This document shows positions 1-8,029 of a DNA stretch of 64,000 bases, piece after piece. Under the pieces are notes generated by a model. It searched no databases and had not been told where the DNA came from. It worked only from the letters and a program-made list of their open reading frames with translations. Source of the stretch: Shuttleworthia sp045545575 (GTDB lineage Bacteria > Bacillota > Clostridia > Lachnospirales > Lachnospiraceae). Position 1 is the first letter of the stretch. Every line of letters begins with the position of its first letter. The DNA lies in NCBI GenBank assembly GCA_045545575.1, contig JAZQBE010000066.1:1-64000 (forward strand), in the 5' to 3' direction. A program made the translations under genes and the position numbers.

Positions 1-83
1 AGTCGTATTGCCTGACTACAGCTCACACTATACCAGAAAGGATAAAGTAACTCAGAATTAGGCCGATACTTTCACTATAGTTT
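1..83. other. left edge, no intact gene
   Basis: Non-coding or broken sequence at the window edge. In the frame of the following gene there are stops at 48-50 and 78-80, so the downstream reading frame cannot simply continue leftward. No ribosome binding site is visible before the ATG at 84. This may be an assembly edge, a frameshift or an insertion junction. Confidence 0.5.
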
Positions 84-2546
84 ATGCATGATTGCGCTGA
101 TTTTTATGAATGCCTCGGCATAATTTATTACCTGGCATTCAAAACGGATAATACAGGCGGAATGCGGGCCACCTATGAGGGACGCCTGAAGAAGATCATG
201 GAAGAGCTGGATCTGACCATCGAGGCGAAGAACTGCCGGATGGGCTATGTCTACAATGACAAAAAGGCTTCCGTGCAGTCCATGAAAATCAACGAAATCA
301 TCGAGCCTACCGTTAATTCGCTGGTACTTGAACAGGCCGATGGGACGACCGTGGACAAAATGTTTGACGAGTCAAAAGTGTTTCTGGCCCAAATTGACGA
401 TCAGTATCGGTCGTGGACAGAAAACATGAAGACAGGAAAGCGGGGCCGGGGCAACACGTATGAGGTTTCAGCGGAATCCTCTATGCAATATGCGAAGGAC
501 CGGAAGAAGCTGGTTGAGATGCTGAAGTCCCTGGAGAAAAGGCAGGCGCATCTTGCCGACCTCGCGGCTCTCTGGGTAGAGGAAGGAATCTTCGGCGCCG
601 GATTCTATCACGGGGACCTCCATGCCGGAAATATCATGATCAATGACGACCATGCGACGGTGATCGACTACGGAAACGCGGTAAAGCTGACGGCAGAACA
701 GCAGAAACAGATCATCCGCATGATGGGCGCGGCTGTCACCGGCAGTGTGGAAGCATACACCGATGGTTTCCGTGCCCTGCTCGAACAGACTACGCCGGAG
801 GAGTTCAATCAGAAACTGCCGGAGCTTACGAAAGTCTTCACGGAAATCCTGAATATGGGCACGGAAGCTGAAGTGGGACAAAGGATCATGGCGTCCCTGA
901 TGCGCGCGCAGGAGCTGGGCCTGGAGCTTCCGTCCTCGGTGTTTAACTTTGCCCAGGGGGAGCTGCTGCTTCAGAACACCATCAGCGACATCAACAAACT
1001 GATTGAGGAAACCCGGCAGACCATGGAAAAAATGGATGCTGCGAACGTGAAGGGGACGCCCCGGATCGACGCGGCATCGATCATGCACGATACGGTCTTT
1101 CGGAATGTGGAAATGACCGATGCGGAAAAACACGGCATTTATAAGGGAACCAAAACAGCCCTCGGAGACGTTGACAAAGAGGAGCTTTTATCCGCGGTAC
1201 GAAAGACGAAAAAGATCAAGGCCAACGCGAAAACAGGCGCACCGGCGGTGGATGAACGCGTCGAATTCGATCGGAAGTACATGTCCGGCATGACAGGGAT
1301 CAAGGATGCCATGTACGTGACCGTGACCGTGCGCGACAGCGAAGGCAAAAAAAAGGTGGATGCGAAAGGCAACTACGTCGAGAAGAAGGTGCCGTTTGAG
1401 CCGGCAGAGATCCGCAGACGGTATCAGGAGCTGAAGAAAAGAAAGGACAAAGGTTATAAGACGGAAGACGAGCGGCAAGCGGCGAAGAAGGAGTGGTCTG
1501 CTTTGGCGGATTCATTTTCCACAAAGGCCGTCATCGACGACAAACTCGACATCTTTGGCGGGACTGTGGAGATCGGTATGCTGATCGCAGGAGTCTCGAC
1601 GGGAGAAGCGGAATCGTTTGAACGGCTGATGGAGATCATGGATCATCAGGTAAACGCAACGGCAGAGCTGGAGCAGGCTTTGAAGGCGCTTCGGAAGGAA
1701 CAGGACAGCTGGTTCCCCGACCAGGAAAAACTGAAGCGGCTGGAAGAGGATTTCTATCAGAAATACAATCGTGTACACCATATCCGCGGCAACAGCCATA
1801 TGCTTCTGAAAGCGGTCGAAAAGACGGTGACCGCGAAGGACATGATTAAAGCGTCCGACGCGGAATTAAAGCCCTGGTTTGAGGATGAACGCGACGGCCT
1901 GGGTCCCCGGCTGAAGGCGGCTTACGATGCGTTGCGCAGGGTTCAGAAAATCGTCTGGGATAAAGAATCGGCGCTGAGCAAGTACGAGCGGGACAAACAA
2001 TACCATGAGACGGCGGAGCAAGACCTGCAGGCTGCGAAAGCCCGTCTGGAACTCAGTCGAAAAGGCTATGAAACTGCCGTGCGGGAATACGATGAGGCCA
2101 GAAAGATACTGAAAGAAAGACAGACAGCCGGCGGGCTTTCCCAGAAAGACGAGCAGGAGCTTAAAGACAAGGTAGACCTGAAGAAAAACGGTGTGAGACT
2201 TCTGAAAAACAGCATTACGGCGCTGGAACAATCCCTCCCGGAAAGAGAGCGGGAGTGGGAACAGCGTAAAAACGAAGTCATCGGAGAGCGCCCGCCGGAA
2301 GTGACAGAGGATGAAAGGAATGCCCTGAACGAACCGAAGGCGGAATTCATGAAGATTTACCGGGAACTTGCGGTGCTGCGGCTTGGAGATGTATCAGACT
2401 GCTATGTTCTGGAACCGGGGGAAGAATCCGCGCTGAAGGATATCAGTGATATCGTAGGCGAGGTTGTCGTCCGGAATGCCACTGCCGCCGGCCGGATGGT
2501 GGGCGTGAAGAACGCCTACCGGTTTGCGAGGGGTATGGTCGGGTAA
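84..2546 (+). CDS. ABC1/UbiB-type atypical kinase-like protein, 5'-truncated, with coiled-coil C-terminus
   Basis: 820 codons. Residues about 30-200 look like part of an ABC1/AarF/UbiB kinase fold: an ELD...EAKN stretch typical of the second half of the N-lobe, then HGDLHAGN at residues 176-183 (catalytic-loop equivalent of HADPHPGN) and VIDYGN at 193-198 (the DFG-like metal-binding Asp). The upstream KxGQ and ATP-binding portion expected in this family is absent, so the gene is probably missing its true 5' end. Residues about 350-800 are charged, Lys/Glu-rich and heptad-like, suggesting long coiled coils, which is not normal for ubiquinone-type ABC1 kinases. No membrane segment or signal peptide is seen in the visible part. 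The substrate is unknown. It could be a pseudogene fragment or an artefact of the window edge. Confidence 0.6.
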   Translation: MHDCADFYECLGIIYYLAFKTDNTGGMRATYEGRLKKIMEELDLTIEAKNCRMGYVYNDKKASVQSMKINEIIEPTVNSLVLEQADGTTVDKMFDESKVFLAQIDDQYRSWTENMKTGKRGRGNTYEVSAESSMQYAKDRKKLVEMLKSLEKRQAHLADLAALWVEEGIFGAGFYHGDLHAGNIMINDDHATVIDYGNAVKLTAEQQKQIIRMMGAAVTGSVEAYTDGFRALLEQTTPEEFNQKLPELTKVFTEILNMGTEAEVGQRIMASLMRAQELGLELPSSVFNFAQGELLLQNTISDINKLIEETRQTMEKMDAANVKGTPRIDAASIMHDTVFRNVEMTDAEKHGIYKGTKTALGDVDKEELLSAVRKTKKIKANAKTGAPAVDERVEFDRKYMSGMTGIKDAMYVTVTVRDSEGKKKVDAKGNYVEKKVPFEPAEIRRRYQELKKRKDKGYKTEDERQAAKKEWSALADSFSTKAVIDDKLDIFGGTVEIGMLIAGVSTGEAESFERLMEIMDHQVNATAELEQALKALRKEQDSWFPDQEKLKRLEEDFYQKYNRVHHIRGNSHMLLKAVEKTVTAKDMIKASDAELKPWFEDERDGLGPRLKAAYDALRRVQKIVWDKESALSKYERDKQYHETAEQDLQAAKARLELSRKGYETAVREYDEARKILKERQTAGGLSQKDEQELKDKVDLKKNGVRLLKNSITALEQSLPEREREWEQRKNEVIGERPPEVTEDERNALNEPKAEFMKIYRELAVLRLGDVSDCYVLEPGEESALKDISDIVGEVVVRNATAAGRMVGVKNAYRFARGMVG

Positions 2547-2612
2547 GACGCGAATCCCTTTGGAAGCCGGATTCTTTCCGGCTGTGATGCTATCGGAAAT
2601 GTGGGACAGTTT

Positions 2613-3488
2613 ATGAAGTATGTAAAAATCAAACCAGAGCAGACGACGTTCTTTTCGCAGCTTGATCCCTTTGGGTATCTGGATCATATGACGCTTCCGG
2701 GTTATTTTGCCATCGGGCTGACCGAGAATGACGAGGAGATCGAAAACCGGATCTGCGGGCTGATGATCTGCTATTGTACATCGGACGCGCTTGTCATCGA
2801 GTGGCTCTGTATCGATCCGGATTTTGAATCCGATGCCCGGGGAGAAGGACTTCTCTTAAAGGCTTTTGAGATTGCGGAGGCTCTCGGCAAGCCCAGGCTG
2901 TGCGCGCTGATGTCTTCCGATGCGGATTCCGGCAAGGTGTGCAGCAGCGCCAGAAGCTACTTTACGGAACGGCTTTTCGAAAAAGAAGAAGAACTGCCGG
3001 GCGAATGGAATGCGATGCTTGGCCCCATCGCACGAAGCAGCTGGCTTGACAGTGCGGGAAAACTGCCTGTAACGAGCGCGCTGGGGGAAGCGGCACCGGA
3101 CGCGCTGCGGTCATTCCTCGATCACATTCCTGAAGAAGGGAATGCCTGTCGTTCGCCGTTGATGGAGGAAGCGAATCTGAAAACCTTCGACCGCAGCATC
3201 AGCCGCGTCATAACGGACGGCGGCGACGTGTGCGGACTGCTGCTGGTGCAGAACACGCAGGATGGTCTGTGGCCGCTGTTCCTGTACGCGGAATCCGAAA
3301 ACGAGGCGAAGGCGCTGATCAAAGACGCGTGTAAGGAAGCGGGCACAAGGTTTGCGCCGGATACCGATGTGTGGGTCCGAATCCGTACCGAAGCCGCGGA
3401 AAAACTGCTGGAAACGATTGCTCCAAAAAAGATCCGTGACAGGTATCTGCTTTCGGCAGAGGTTTCGGAATATCGAAAGAACAGATAA
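2613..3488 (+). CDS. GNAT-like acetyltransferase family protein
   Basis: 291 residues from the ATG at 2613, preceded by GGGAC seven bases upstream. An in-frame start at 2601 has no ribosome binding site. Residues about 45-105 resemble the core of a GNAT fold: a beta strand ending in WLCIDPDFES, then a Gly-rich turn ARGEGLLL and a helix, the usual acetyl-CoA pyrophosphate-binding arrangement. The second half may be a degenerate second GNAT domain. The acceptor substrate cannot be told from sequence. It lies 66 bases after the kinase-like gene and ends at a strong terminator shared with the convergent gene. The family assignment is moderate; a hypothetical protein is the alternative. Confidence 0.5.
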   Translation: MKYVKIKPEQTTFFSQLDPFGYLDHMTLPGYFAIGLTENDEEIENRICGLMICYCTSDALVIEWLCIDPDFESDARGEGLLLKAFEIAEALGKPRLCALMSSDADSGKVCSSARSYFTERLFEKEEELPGEWNAMLGPIARSSWLDSAGKLPVTSALGEAAPDALRSFLDHIPEEGNACRSPLMEEANLKTFDRSISRVITDGGDVCGLLLVQNTQDGLWPLFLYAESENEAKALIKDACKEAGTRFAPDTDVWVRIRTEAAEKLLETIAPKKIRDRYLLSAEVSEYRKNR

Positions 3489-3495
3489 AAAGCAA

Positions 3496-3531
3496 AATCT
3501 CCGGAAACGAGTGTTTCCGGAGATTTTTTAA
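3496..3531. terminator. bidirectional intrinsic terminator
   Basis: Perfect 10-bp stem TCTCCGGAAAC / GTTTCCGGAGA around a GAGT loop, flanked by an A-tract on the left and T6 on the right. It serves the GNAT-like gene on the plus strand and the convergent YdcF-like gene on the minus strand. Confidence 0.85.
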
Positions 3532-3553
3532 GTGCGCGGAAGCGGTTTCGCCG

Positions 3554-5035
3554 CTACGGAAGCAGCATGGAAAGCGCCGCAAAATAGGAAATGACCAGGA
3601 TCAGCAGGACGACCTCCTGTTTGATGCGGTTCTGAAGCAGCCCGACCACTTCGCGCATGAAGGCGTTCGGCCAGAACCACCATTTCGTTCCGGCACCGAT
3701 GCCTTCGGCGTTCAGGCCGGCGAGCCGGGACCAGACGCCGCTGCGGAACACATGGTAGTTGGTCGTGGAAAAGGCAGCGCTGCTTCCGGCGCCGCGCTCC
3801 TCGATGAGCTTTTTGGAAAATGCCATATTCTGATAGGTGTTTTTGGACTGGTCCTCCGGAAGGATCAGATGGTCCGGAACACCCTGTGAAAGCAGATACT
3901 GCCGCATGGCTTCGGCTTCCGGCATGCTTTCGTCCGGACCCTGGCCGCCGGAAGGAACGAAGACCGCTTCCTTTCCGGTGGCTTCTTTCTGTGCCTTCCA
4001 GAACGCGAGCGCGGCATCTGCGCGCCCTTTCAGGAGCGGGGTGAGCGTGCCGTCCGGGAAAAACCGGCAGCCCAGAATCAGGATGTAATCCTGATGGAAG
4101 GCCGGGCGGTGCTTCGCGGCTTTCAGGCCGCAGATGACGGAACCCGCAAGCATGCACTCAAAGTAGACGTAGAAGGTTTCCAGTACGCTGTCAACGGTTC
4201 TGCGGATGCGGTATTCCATTTCGGACCCGCTGAAATTGCGGCCGGTGTAAATGATGAGGAACGCGGCGCCGCCCACGAGCAGGACCGCGATCAGGATGCC
4301 GAGGAGATTCGCAAGCCGGGGCCGCTCGTGGCGCAGCAGAGCGACGTTGCTAACGGCCATGGCGATGGAAAAGGCCAGCAGAAGCGGGCTGGTACAAAGG
4401 ATGAAAATCCCGCTGGCGTTGGTCATGGCAGAAAACACCGAATACATGAAATGCGTGTCCGGCAGCAGAATGTGCTGCAGCGAAACGATGAGCATATGGA
4501 TGGCACTGACCAGGGCAAAAATGGAAAAGCCCGCAAAGTATATGGTGGAGTAGGAATAGAAAGCCGGTCCTTCTGCCCGGCGGAAGTGCCAGAACATGAT
4601 GGCGGCTACCGAAAACAGAAACAGCGTAAACGCAGCCAGAACGATGCTGTCCCCGGTGAAATTTCCGGTGCTGTGGTCATGGACGGTCAGAAACCGGGTG
4701 ACGTGCAGAGAGCCGATGTAAAAACCGTTTCCGTCGGCGTCGGTCACGTCGATGTCAAGGGAGCCGGGCTGCTTCGCGTAAACCGGAATCCGCAGGGTGT
4801 TCCCGGAAAGCCGGAACGGTCCGGCTTCGGCGACCTGTGAATCCGACAGCCGGACGCTGACCCGGTCCGGATGCGTTTGGACATAATCCCGTTCACTGTC
4901 GCTTAACACAGCCATCACCGTGAAGGAGCGGAAAAACAGGAAACGGCAGGCGAAGGCGACGGCCAGAATCAGAACGGCGCTGACGGCGATTTGCATTGCC
5001 GCGCGGGCCGAGGCTTTTCGTTTCAGATGGAACAT
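3554..5035 (-). CDS. YdcF/SanA-family (DUF218) multi-pass membrane protein
   Basis: 493 residues starting at the ATG at 5035, with AAAGGA nine bases upstream; the longer frame to 5104 lacks a ribosome binding site. An N-terminal membrane anchor is followed by a roughly 130-residue extracytoplasmic-looking segment, about five hydrophobic helices and then the DUF218 domain (YILILGCRFFPDG, PSGGQGPDE, NTYQNM, FSTTNYHVFRSG). A final hydrophobic helix lies at the C-terminus. In E. coli SanA and YdcF relatives, this domain is linked to envelope barrier function or binding of nucleotide-like ligands, but the reaction is unresolved. It is monocistronic and convergent with the GNAT-like gene. The assignment to YdcF/DUF218 is firm; the function is not. 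Confidence 0.85.
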   Translation of the reverse strand: MFHLKRKASARAAMQIAVSAVLILAVAFACRFLFFRSFTVMAVLSDSERDYVQTHPDRVSVRLSDSQVAEAGPFRLSGNTLRIPVYAKQPGSLDIDVTDADGNGFYIGSLHVTRFLTVHDHSTGNFTGDSIVLAAFTLFLFSVAAIMFWHFRRAEGPAFYSYSTIYFAGFSIFALVSAIHMLIVSLQHILLPDTHFMYSVFSAMTNASGIFILCTSPLLLAFSIAMAVSNVALLRHERPRLANLLGILIAVLLVGGAAFLIIYTGRNFSGSEMEYRIRRTVDSVLETFYVYFECMLAGSVICGLKAAKHRPAFHQDYILILGCRFFPDGTLTPLLKGRADAALAFWKAQKEATGKEAVFVPSGGQGPDESMPEAEAMRQYLLSQGVPDHLILPEDQSKNTYQNMAFSKKLIEERGAGSSAAFSTTNYHVFRSGVWSRLAGLNAEGIGAGTKWWFWPNAFMREVVGLLQNRIKQEVVLLILVISYFAALSMLLP

Positions 5036-5075
5036 AGGAGGGATCCTTTCTGCAGGTACAGCTTCGCGGTGCGTT

Positions 5076-5098
5076 TCTAAACTTATATTATAGATGAT
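5076..5098 (-). promoter_or_regulatory. -10 box plus TTTAGAAACGC repeat before the YdcF-like gene
   Basis: On the minus strand, a TATAAT box is followed by AAGTTTAGAAACGC. The word TTTAGAAACGC after a TATA-rich box recurs at 7680 and 7739, and a related form sits in the hairpin element near 49311-49340. Confidence 0.45.
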
Positions 5099-5160
5099 TT
5101 TCACCGTTCCAGAAAGAGAAAATGGTTGCTTTGGCGAACTGAAATAAAATACCTGTAAAA

Positions 5161-5192
5161 CCTATTGACATAATAGGAAATATGCGTATAAT
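5161..5192 (+). promoter_or_regulatory. metY promoter with overlapping palindrome
   Basis: TTGACA at 5165-5170, 16-bp spacer, TATAAT at 5187-5192: a near-consensus sigma-A promoter. CCTATT-N5-AATAGG at 5161-5177 is a perfect inverted repeat that covers the -35 box, which would suit a repressor. The regulator is not identified. The leader of about 100 nt shows no recognisable S-box or T-box. Confidence 0.7.
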
Positions 5193-5297
5193 GAGTGAAA
5201 CAGTTGAAATTCAAAGGCTTCGACAGGGATCTTTGGTTTCTTCGCTGCAACGGCCGTGTGACGGCGTCATGGTTTTAAAAGGAAAGAGGAAAAGAAG

Positions 5298-6584
5298 ATG
5301 AGCGAGTACAGATTTGAGACACTGCAGCTGCATGTGGGCCAGGAACAGGCCGATCCCGCGACGGATTCCCGCGCCGTGCCGATTTACCAGACGACGTCCT
5401 ATGTCTTCCACAACAGCCGTCACGCCGCGGACCGCTTCGGTCTGGTGGATGCCGGCAATATTTACGGCCGTCTGACCAACAGTACCCAGGAGGTTCTGGA
5501 AAAGCGGCTGGCGGCGCTGGAGGGCGGCAGCGCGGCGCTGGCCGTGGCGTCGGGCGCGGCGGCCATCACCTATACGATTCAGGCGCTTGCGGCAAACGGC
5601 GGACATGTCGTCGCCCAGAAGACGATTTACGGCGGAAGCTTTAACCTGCTTGCGCACACCCTTCCCCAGTACGGGATTGATACGACATTTGTGGACGCGC
5701 ACAATCTGCGGGAAGTGGAGGACGCGATCACCGACCGCACCCGCGCGGTCTATCTCGAAACGCTCGGCAACCCGAACAGCGATATCCCGGACATCGACGC
5801 GATTGCTGAAATTGCGCATCGGCACGGCCTTCCGCTCGTGATCGACAACACCTTCGGCACACCGTACCTGATCCGGCCGATCGAGCACGGCGCCGACATC
5901 GTCGTACATTCCGCCACCAAATTCATCGGCGGTCACGGCACCTCCCTCGGCGGCATCATTGTGGAAGCCGGCACCTTCGACTGGAAGGCGGGCGGAAAGT
6001 ATCCGAACATCGCCGAACCGAACCCGAGCTACCACGGCGTGTCCTTCTTCGACGCGGTCGGCCCGGCGGCCTTTGTTACCTATATCCGTGCCATTCTGCT
6101 GCGTGATACGGGCTCCTGCATCTCTCCGTTCAACGCGTTTCTGCTGCTGCAGGGCGTCGAGACGCTGTCGCTGCGCCTTGAGCGGCATGCGGAAAACACG
6201 AAAAAGGTCGTGGAGTACCTAAGCCGCCATCCGCAGGTGGAGAAGGTCAATCATCCGTCGCTGCCGGATCATCCGGATCATGCCCTGTATGAGCGCTATT
6301 TCCCGAACGGCGGCGCGTCCATCTTCACATTTGAAATCAAAGGCGGGCAGAAGGAAGCCTGGGCGTTTATCGACGCCCTGCAGATTTTCTCCCTGCTCGC
6401 GAACGTCGCCGACGTGAAGAGCCTGGTCATCCATCCGGCCTCCACGACCCATTCCCAGCTGTCTGAGGAGGAACTGCAGGATCAGGGCATCCGTCAGAAT
6501 ACAATCCGCCTGTCCGTCGGCACGGAACACATCGACGACATTCTTGCGGATCTGGACCGCGGATTCGCCGCTGCACAGGGCTAG
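5298..6584 (+). CDS. metY: O-acetylhomoserine sulfhydrylase (O-acetylhomoserine aminocarboxypropyltransferase)
   Basis: 428 residues, the normal length for this PLP enzyme of the Cys/Met metabolism family. It would make homocysteine from O-acetylhomoserine and sulfide in the cytoplasm. The N-terminal ETLQLHVGQ start, PIYQTTSYVF and YGRLTNSTQEVLE are characteristic. The PLP lysine is K208 in SATKFIGGHGT, and the C-terminal STTHSQLSEEE and RLSVGTEH motifs complete the substrate site. AAAGGAAAGAGG precedes the ATG. The gene stands alone behind its own promoter, and the palindrome over the -35 box suggests repression. Cystathionine gamma-lyase relatives are less likely because the QEQ.DPATDSRAVPIYQT pattern is typical of MetY. 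Confidence 0.93.
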   Translation: MSEYRFETLQLHVGQEQADPATDSRAVPIYQTTSYVFHNSRHAADRFGLVDAGNIYGRLTNSTQEVLEKRLAALEGGSAALAVASGAAAITYTIQALAANGGHVVAQKTIYGGSFNLLAHTLPQYGIDTTFVDAHNLREVEDAITDRTRAVYLETLGNPNSDIPDIDAIAEIAHRHGLPLVIDNTFGTPYLIRPIEHGADIVVHSATKFIGGHGTSLGGIIVEAGTFDWKAGGKYPNIAEPNPSYHGVSFFDAVGPAAFVTYIRAILLRDTGSCISPFNAFLLLQGVETLSLRLERHAENTKKVVEYLSRHPQVEKVNHPSLPDHPDHALYERYFPNGGASIFTFEIKGGQKEAWAFIDALQIFSLLANVADVKSLVIHPASTTHSQLSEEELQDQGIRQNTIRLSVGTEHIDDILADLDRGFAAAQG

Positions 6585-6614
6585 CGTACTTTCTGAAAAT
6601 CATTCGTTTTCCGG

Positions 6615-6648
6615 CCGCTTCGTTTGTGCTACAATACAAGCGAAGCGG
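6615..6648 (+). promoter_or_regulatory. ldh promoter -10 inside a 34-bp palindrome
   Basis: Arms CCGCTTCGTTTGT and ACAAGCGAAGCGG (12 of 13 paired) surround an extended -10 box TGC-TACAAT at 6630-6635. Its placement suits an operator that blocks polymerase. The inner TTGT...ACAA ends recall Rex operators, but the spacing is two bases short of the usual 18-mer, so Rex control is only a guess. Confidence 0.5.
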
Positions 6649-6713
6649 CTTTGCCGCGTGCAGAAAACGGGTTATAGAAGATATCAGTTTCAGAAAGATG
6701 CGGGGGAATCGTT

Positions 6714-7673
6714 ATGAGCAAAGTGAATCATCGCAAAGTGGCCATCGTCGGCTGTGGTTTTGTCGGAAGCGCGTCGGCGTTTGCCCTGATGCAGAGCGGG
6801 CTGTTTTCGGAGATGGTGCTGGTGGACGCCGATCCGGCCAAAGCCGAGGGCGAGGCACTGGACATCGGCCACGGCCTGCCGTTCGCGAAACCGATGGACA
6901 TCTATGCCGGCACCTATGACGACGTGGCGGACGCGGCCATCATCATCGTGACCGCCGGCGCCGGACAGAAGCCCGGCGAAACGCGCCTGGATCTGGTGAA
7001 GAAGAACGTCGGCATCTTTAAATCCATCATGCCGGAGCTGAAAAGCAGGGACTGCGGCGGTATTCTGCTGATCGTGGCAAATCCGGTGGACGTGCTGACC
7101 TACGTGGCCGCAAAGCTGTCCGGCATGCCGGAAAACCGGGTGTTCGGCAGCGGAACCGTTCTGGATACCGCGCGCCTGAAATACCTGCTCGGCGAGCATC
7201 TTGACGTGGACAGCCGCGGCGTGCACGCGTTTATCATCGGCGAGCACGGCGACAGCGAAATCGCGGCCTGGAAGAGCGCGACGGTCTCCGGTGTCCCGCT
7301 GAGCGAGTTCTGCGAGATGCGCGGCCATTTCCGCCACGATGAATCCATGGAGCAGATCGCCGAAAACGTCAAGAACAGCGCCTACGAGATCATCGAAAAG
7401 AAGCATGCGACCTATTACGGCGTCGCCATGGCGGTCCGCCGGATCTGCGAAGCCATCGTGCGCGATGAAAAATCCATCCTGCCGGTGTCCTTTATCCAGC
7501 GCGGCGCCCACGGCATTGAAAACGTCGCACTCTCGATGCCCGCGATCGTCGGCGCGGACGGCGTCGGCTGCGAAGTGCCGCTTCCCTTAAGCGCCAACGA
7601 GGAAGCGCGTCTGCAGGCCTCCGCGAAGGTGCTGCGCGGCGTGCTCGACGAAGCGTTTCCGGAAGGGGAATAG
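6714..7673 (+). CDS. ldh: L-lactate dehydrogenase
   Basis: 319 residues, standard length. It interconverts pyruvate and L-lactate with NADH in the cytoplasm and is a fermentative redox sink. Visible motifs: Rossmann GCGFVG at residues 13-18, the NAD-specific acidic end of strand two (VLVDAD), NPVDVLTY, GSGTVLDTARLK with the substrate-binding Arg, and catalytic H178 in GEHGDSE. The MPENRVFG and AAWKSATVSG patterns are those of lactate rather than malate dehydrogenase. The ribosome binding site GGGGGAATCGTT precedes the ATG. It is monocistronic, with a palindrome over its promoter. Confidence 0.93.
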   Translation: MSKVNHRKVAIVGCGFVGSASAFALMQSGLFSEMVLVDADPAKAEGEALDIGHGLPFAKPMDIYAGTYDDVADAAIIIVTAGAGQKPGETRLDLVKKNVGIFKSIMPELKSRDCGGILLIVANPVDVLTYVAAKLSGMPENRVFGSGTVLDTARLKYLLGEHLDVDSRGVHAFIIGEHGDSEIAAWKSATVSGVPLSEFCEMRGHFRHDESMEQIAENVKNSAYEIIEKKHATYYGVAMAVRRICEAIVRDEKSILPVSFIQRGAHGIENVALSMPAIVGADGVGCEVPLPLSANEEARLQASAKVLRGVLDEAFPEGE

Positions 7674-7734
7674 AGTATAGATTTAGAAACGCGCAGCGTT
7701 TTTCGAGTCTGCGCTCCCTGGCAATAGAAATAAC

Positions 7735-7770
7735 TATAGGTTTAGAAACGCTTGATGCATTTCGGAACCT
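7735..7770. repeat. palindromic repeat, GGTTTAGAAACGC family
   Basis: GGTTTAGAAACGC, then TTGAT, then GCATTTCGGAACC. About 26 of 30 bases match the palindrome that ends the 111-bp hairpin element in the IS transposase gene (49311-49340). TATAGG precedes this copy, and the corresponding side of the element is also bordered by TATAGG. A weaker copy lies at 7677-7713. Confidence 0.6.
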
Positions 7771-7780
7771 GTGATATAAT
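7752..7780 (+). promoter_or_regulatory. pot operon promoter
   Basis: TTGATG at 7752-7757, 17-bp spacer, TATAAT at 7775-7780. The -35 box is part of the palindromic repeat at 7735-7770, so the repeat appears to supply promoter sequence. Confidence 0.65.
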
Positions 7781-7786
7781 CTGACC

Positions 7787-7829
7787 GCTGTGCCTTTCGC
7801 GGTGAATCAGCGAAGGCACAGCTCTTTTT
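7787..7829 (+). terminator. promoter-proximal terminator-like hairpin
   Basis: Arms GCTGTGCCTTTCGC and GCGAAGGCACAGC (one bulged base) with a 9-base loop, followed by TCTTTTT. The first arm starts where transcription from the upstream -10 box would begin, so the product would be a roughly 40-nt hairpin RNA or an attenuator for potABCD. Confidence 0.6.
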
Positions 7830-8029
7830 ATGATCCAAACAATTCGCACGATTTTACGGCACCGGTACTTCCATTTGTTCCACGCCCGGACAAACCGCGT
7901 TGGTTTGCGTCCGGCAGACGCTTTTCTCCGGCCCTGGCACGAATCTACGGCGAAACGGATGGTTCTTTTGGGTGTATGCACTGACATCGGGGGGCGTTGG
8001 CCCTGTATATTGATCGAAGGGGGTGTATG

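Larger units (their letters stand above)
7674..8029. other. 356-base intergenic region upstream of the pot operon
   Basis: Holds two palindromic copies of the TTTAGAAACGC repeat (7677-7713 and 7735-7770), a sigma-A promoter, an early hairpin with T-run, and a second small hairpin GCGTC-CGGCA-GACGC at 7907-7921 followed by TTTT. Short open frames (for example 7830-8030) lack ribosome binding sites and are not called as genes. Confidence 0.6.

Noticed and set aside
5193..5297. SAM or T-box riboswitch in the metY leader
   Set aside because: The leader is only about 100 nt and shows none of the conserved S-box or T-box words.
5211..6188. 325-codon minus-strand open frame over metY
   Set aside because: Shadow of a well-recognised PLP enzyme; composition (Arg/Val/Gly) is typical of antisense frames.
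6615..6648. Firm call of a Rex operator at ldh
   Set aside because: Outer bases TTGT and ACAA are present but the spacing is 16 rather than 18 and the inner bases do not match; kept as an unidentified palindrome.
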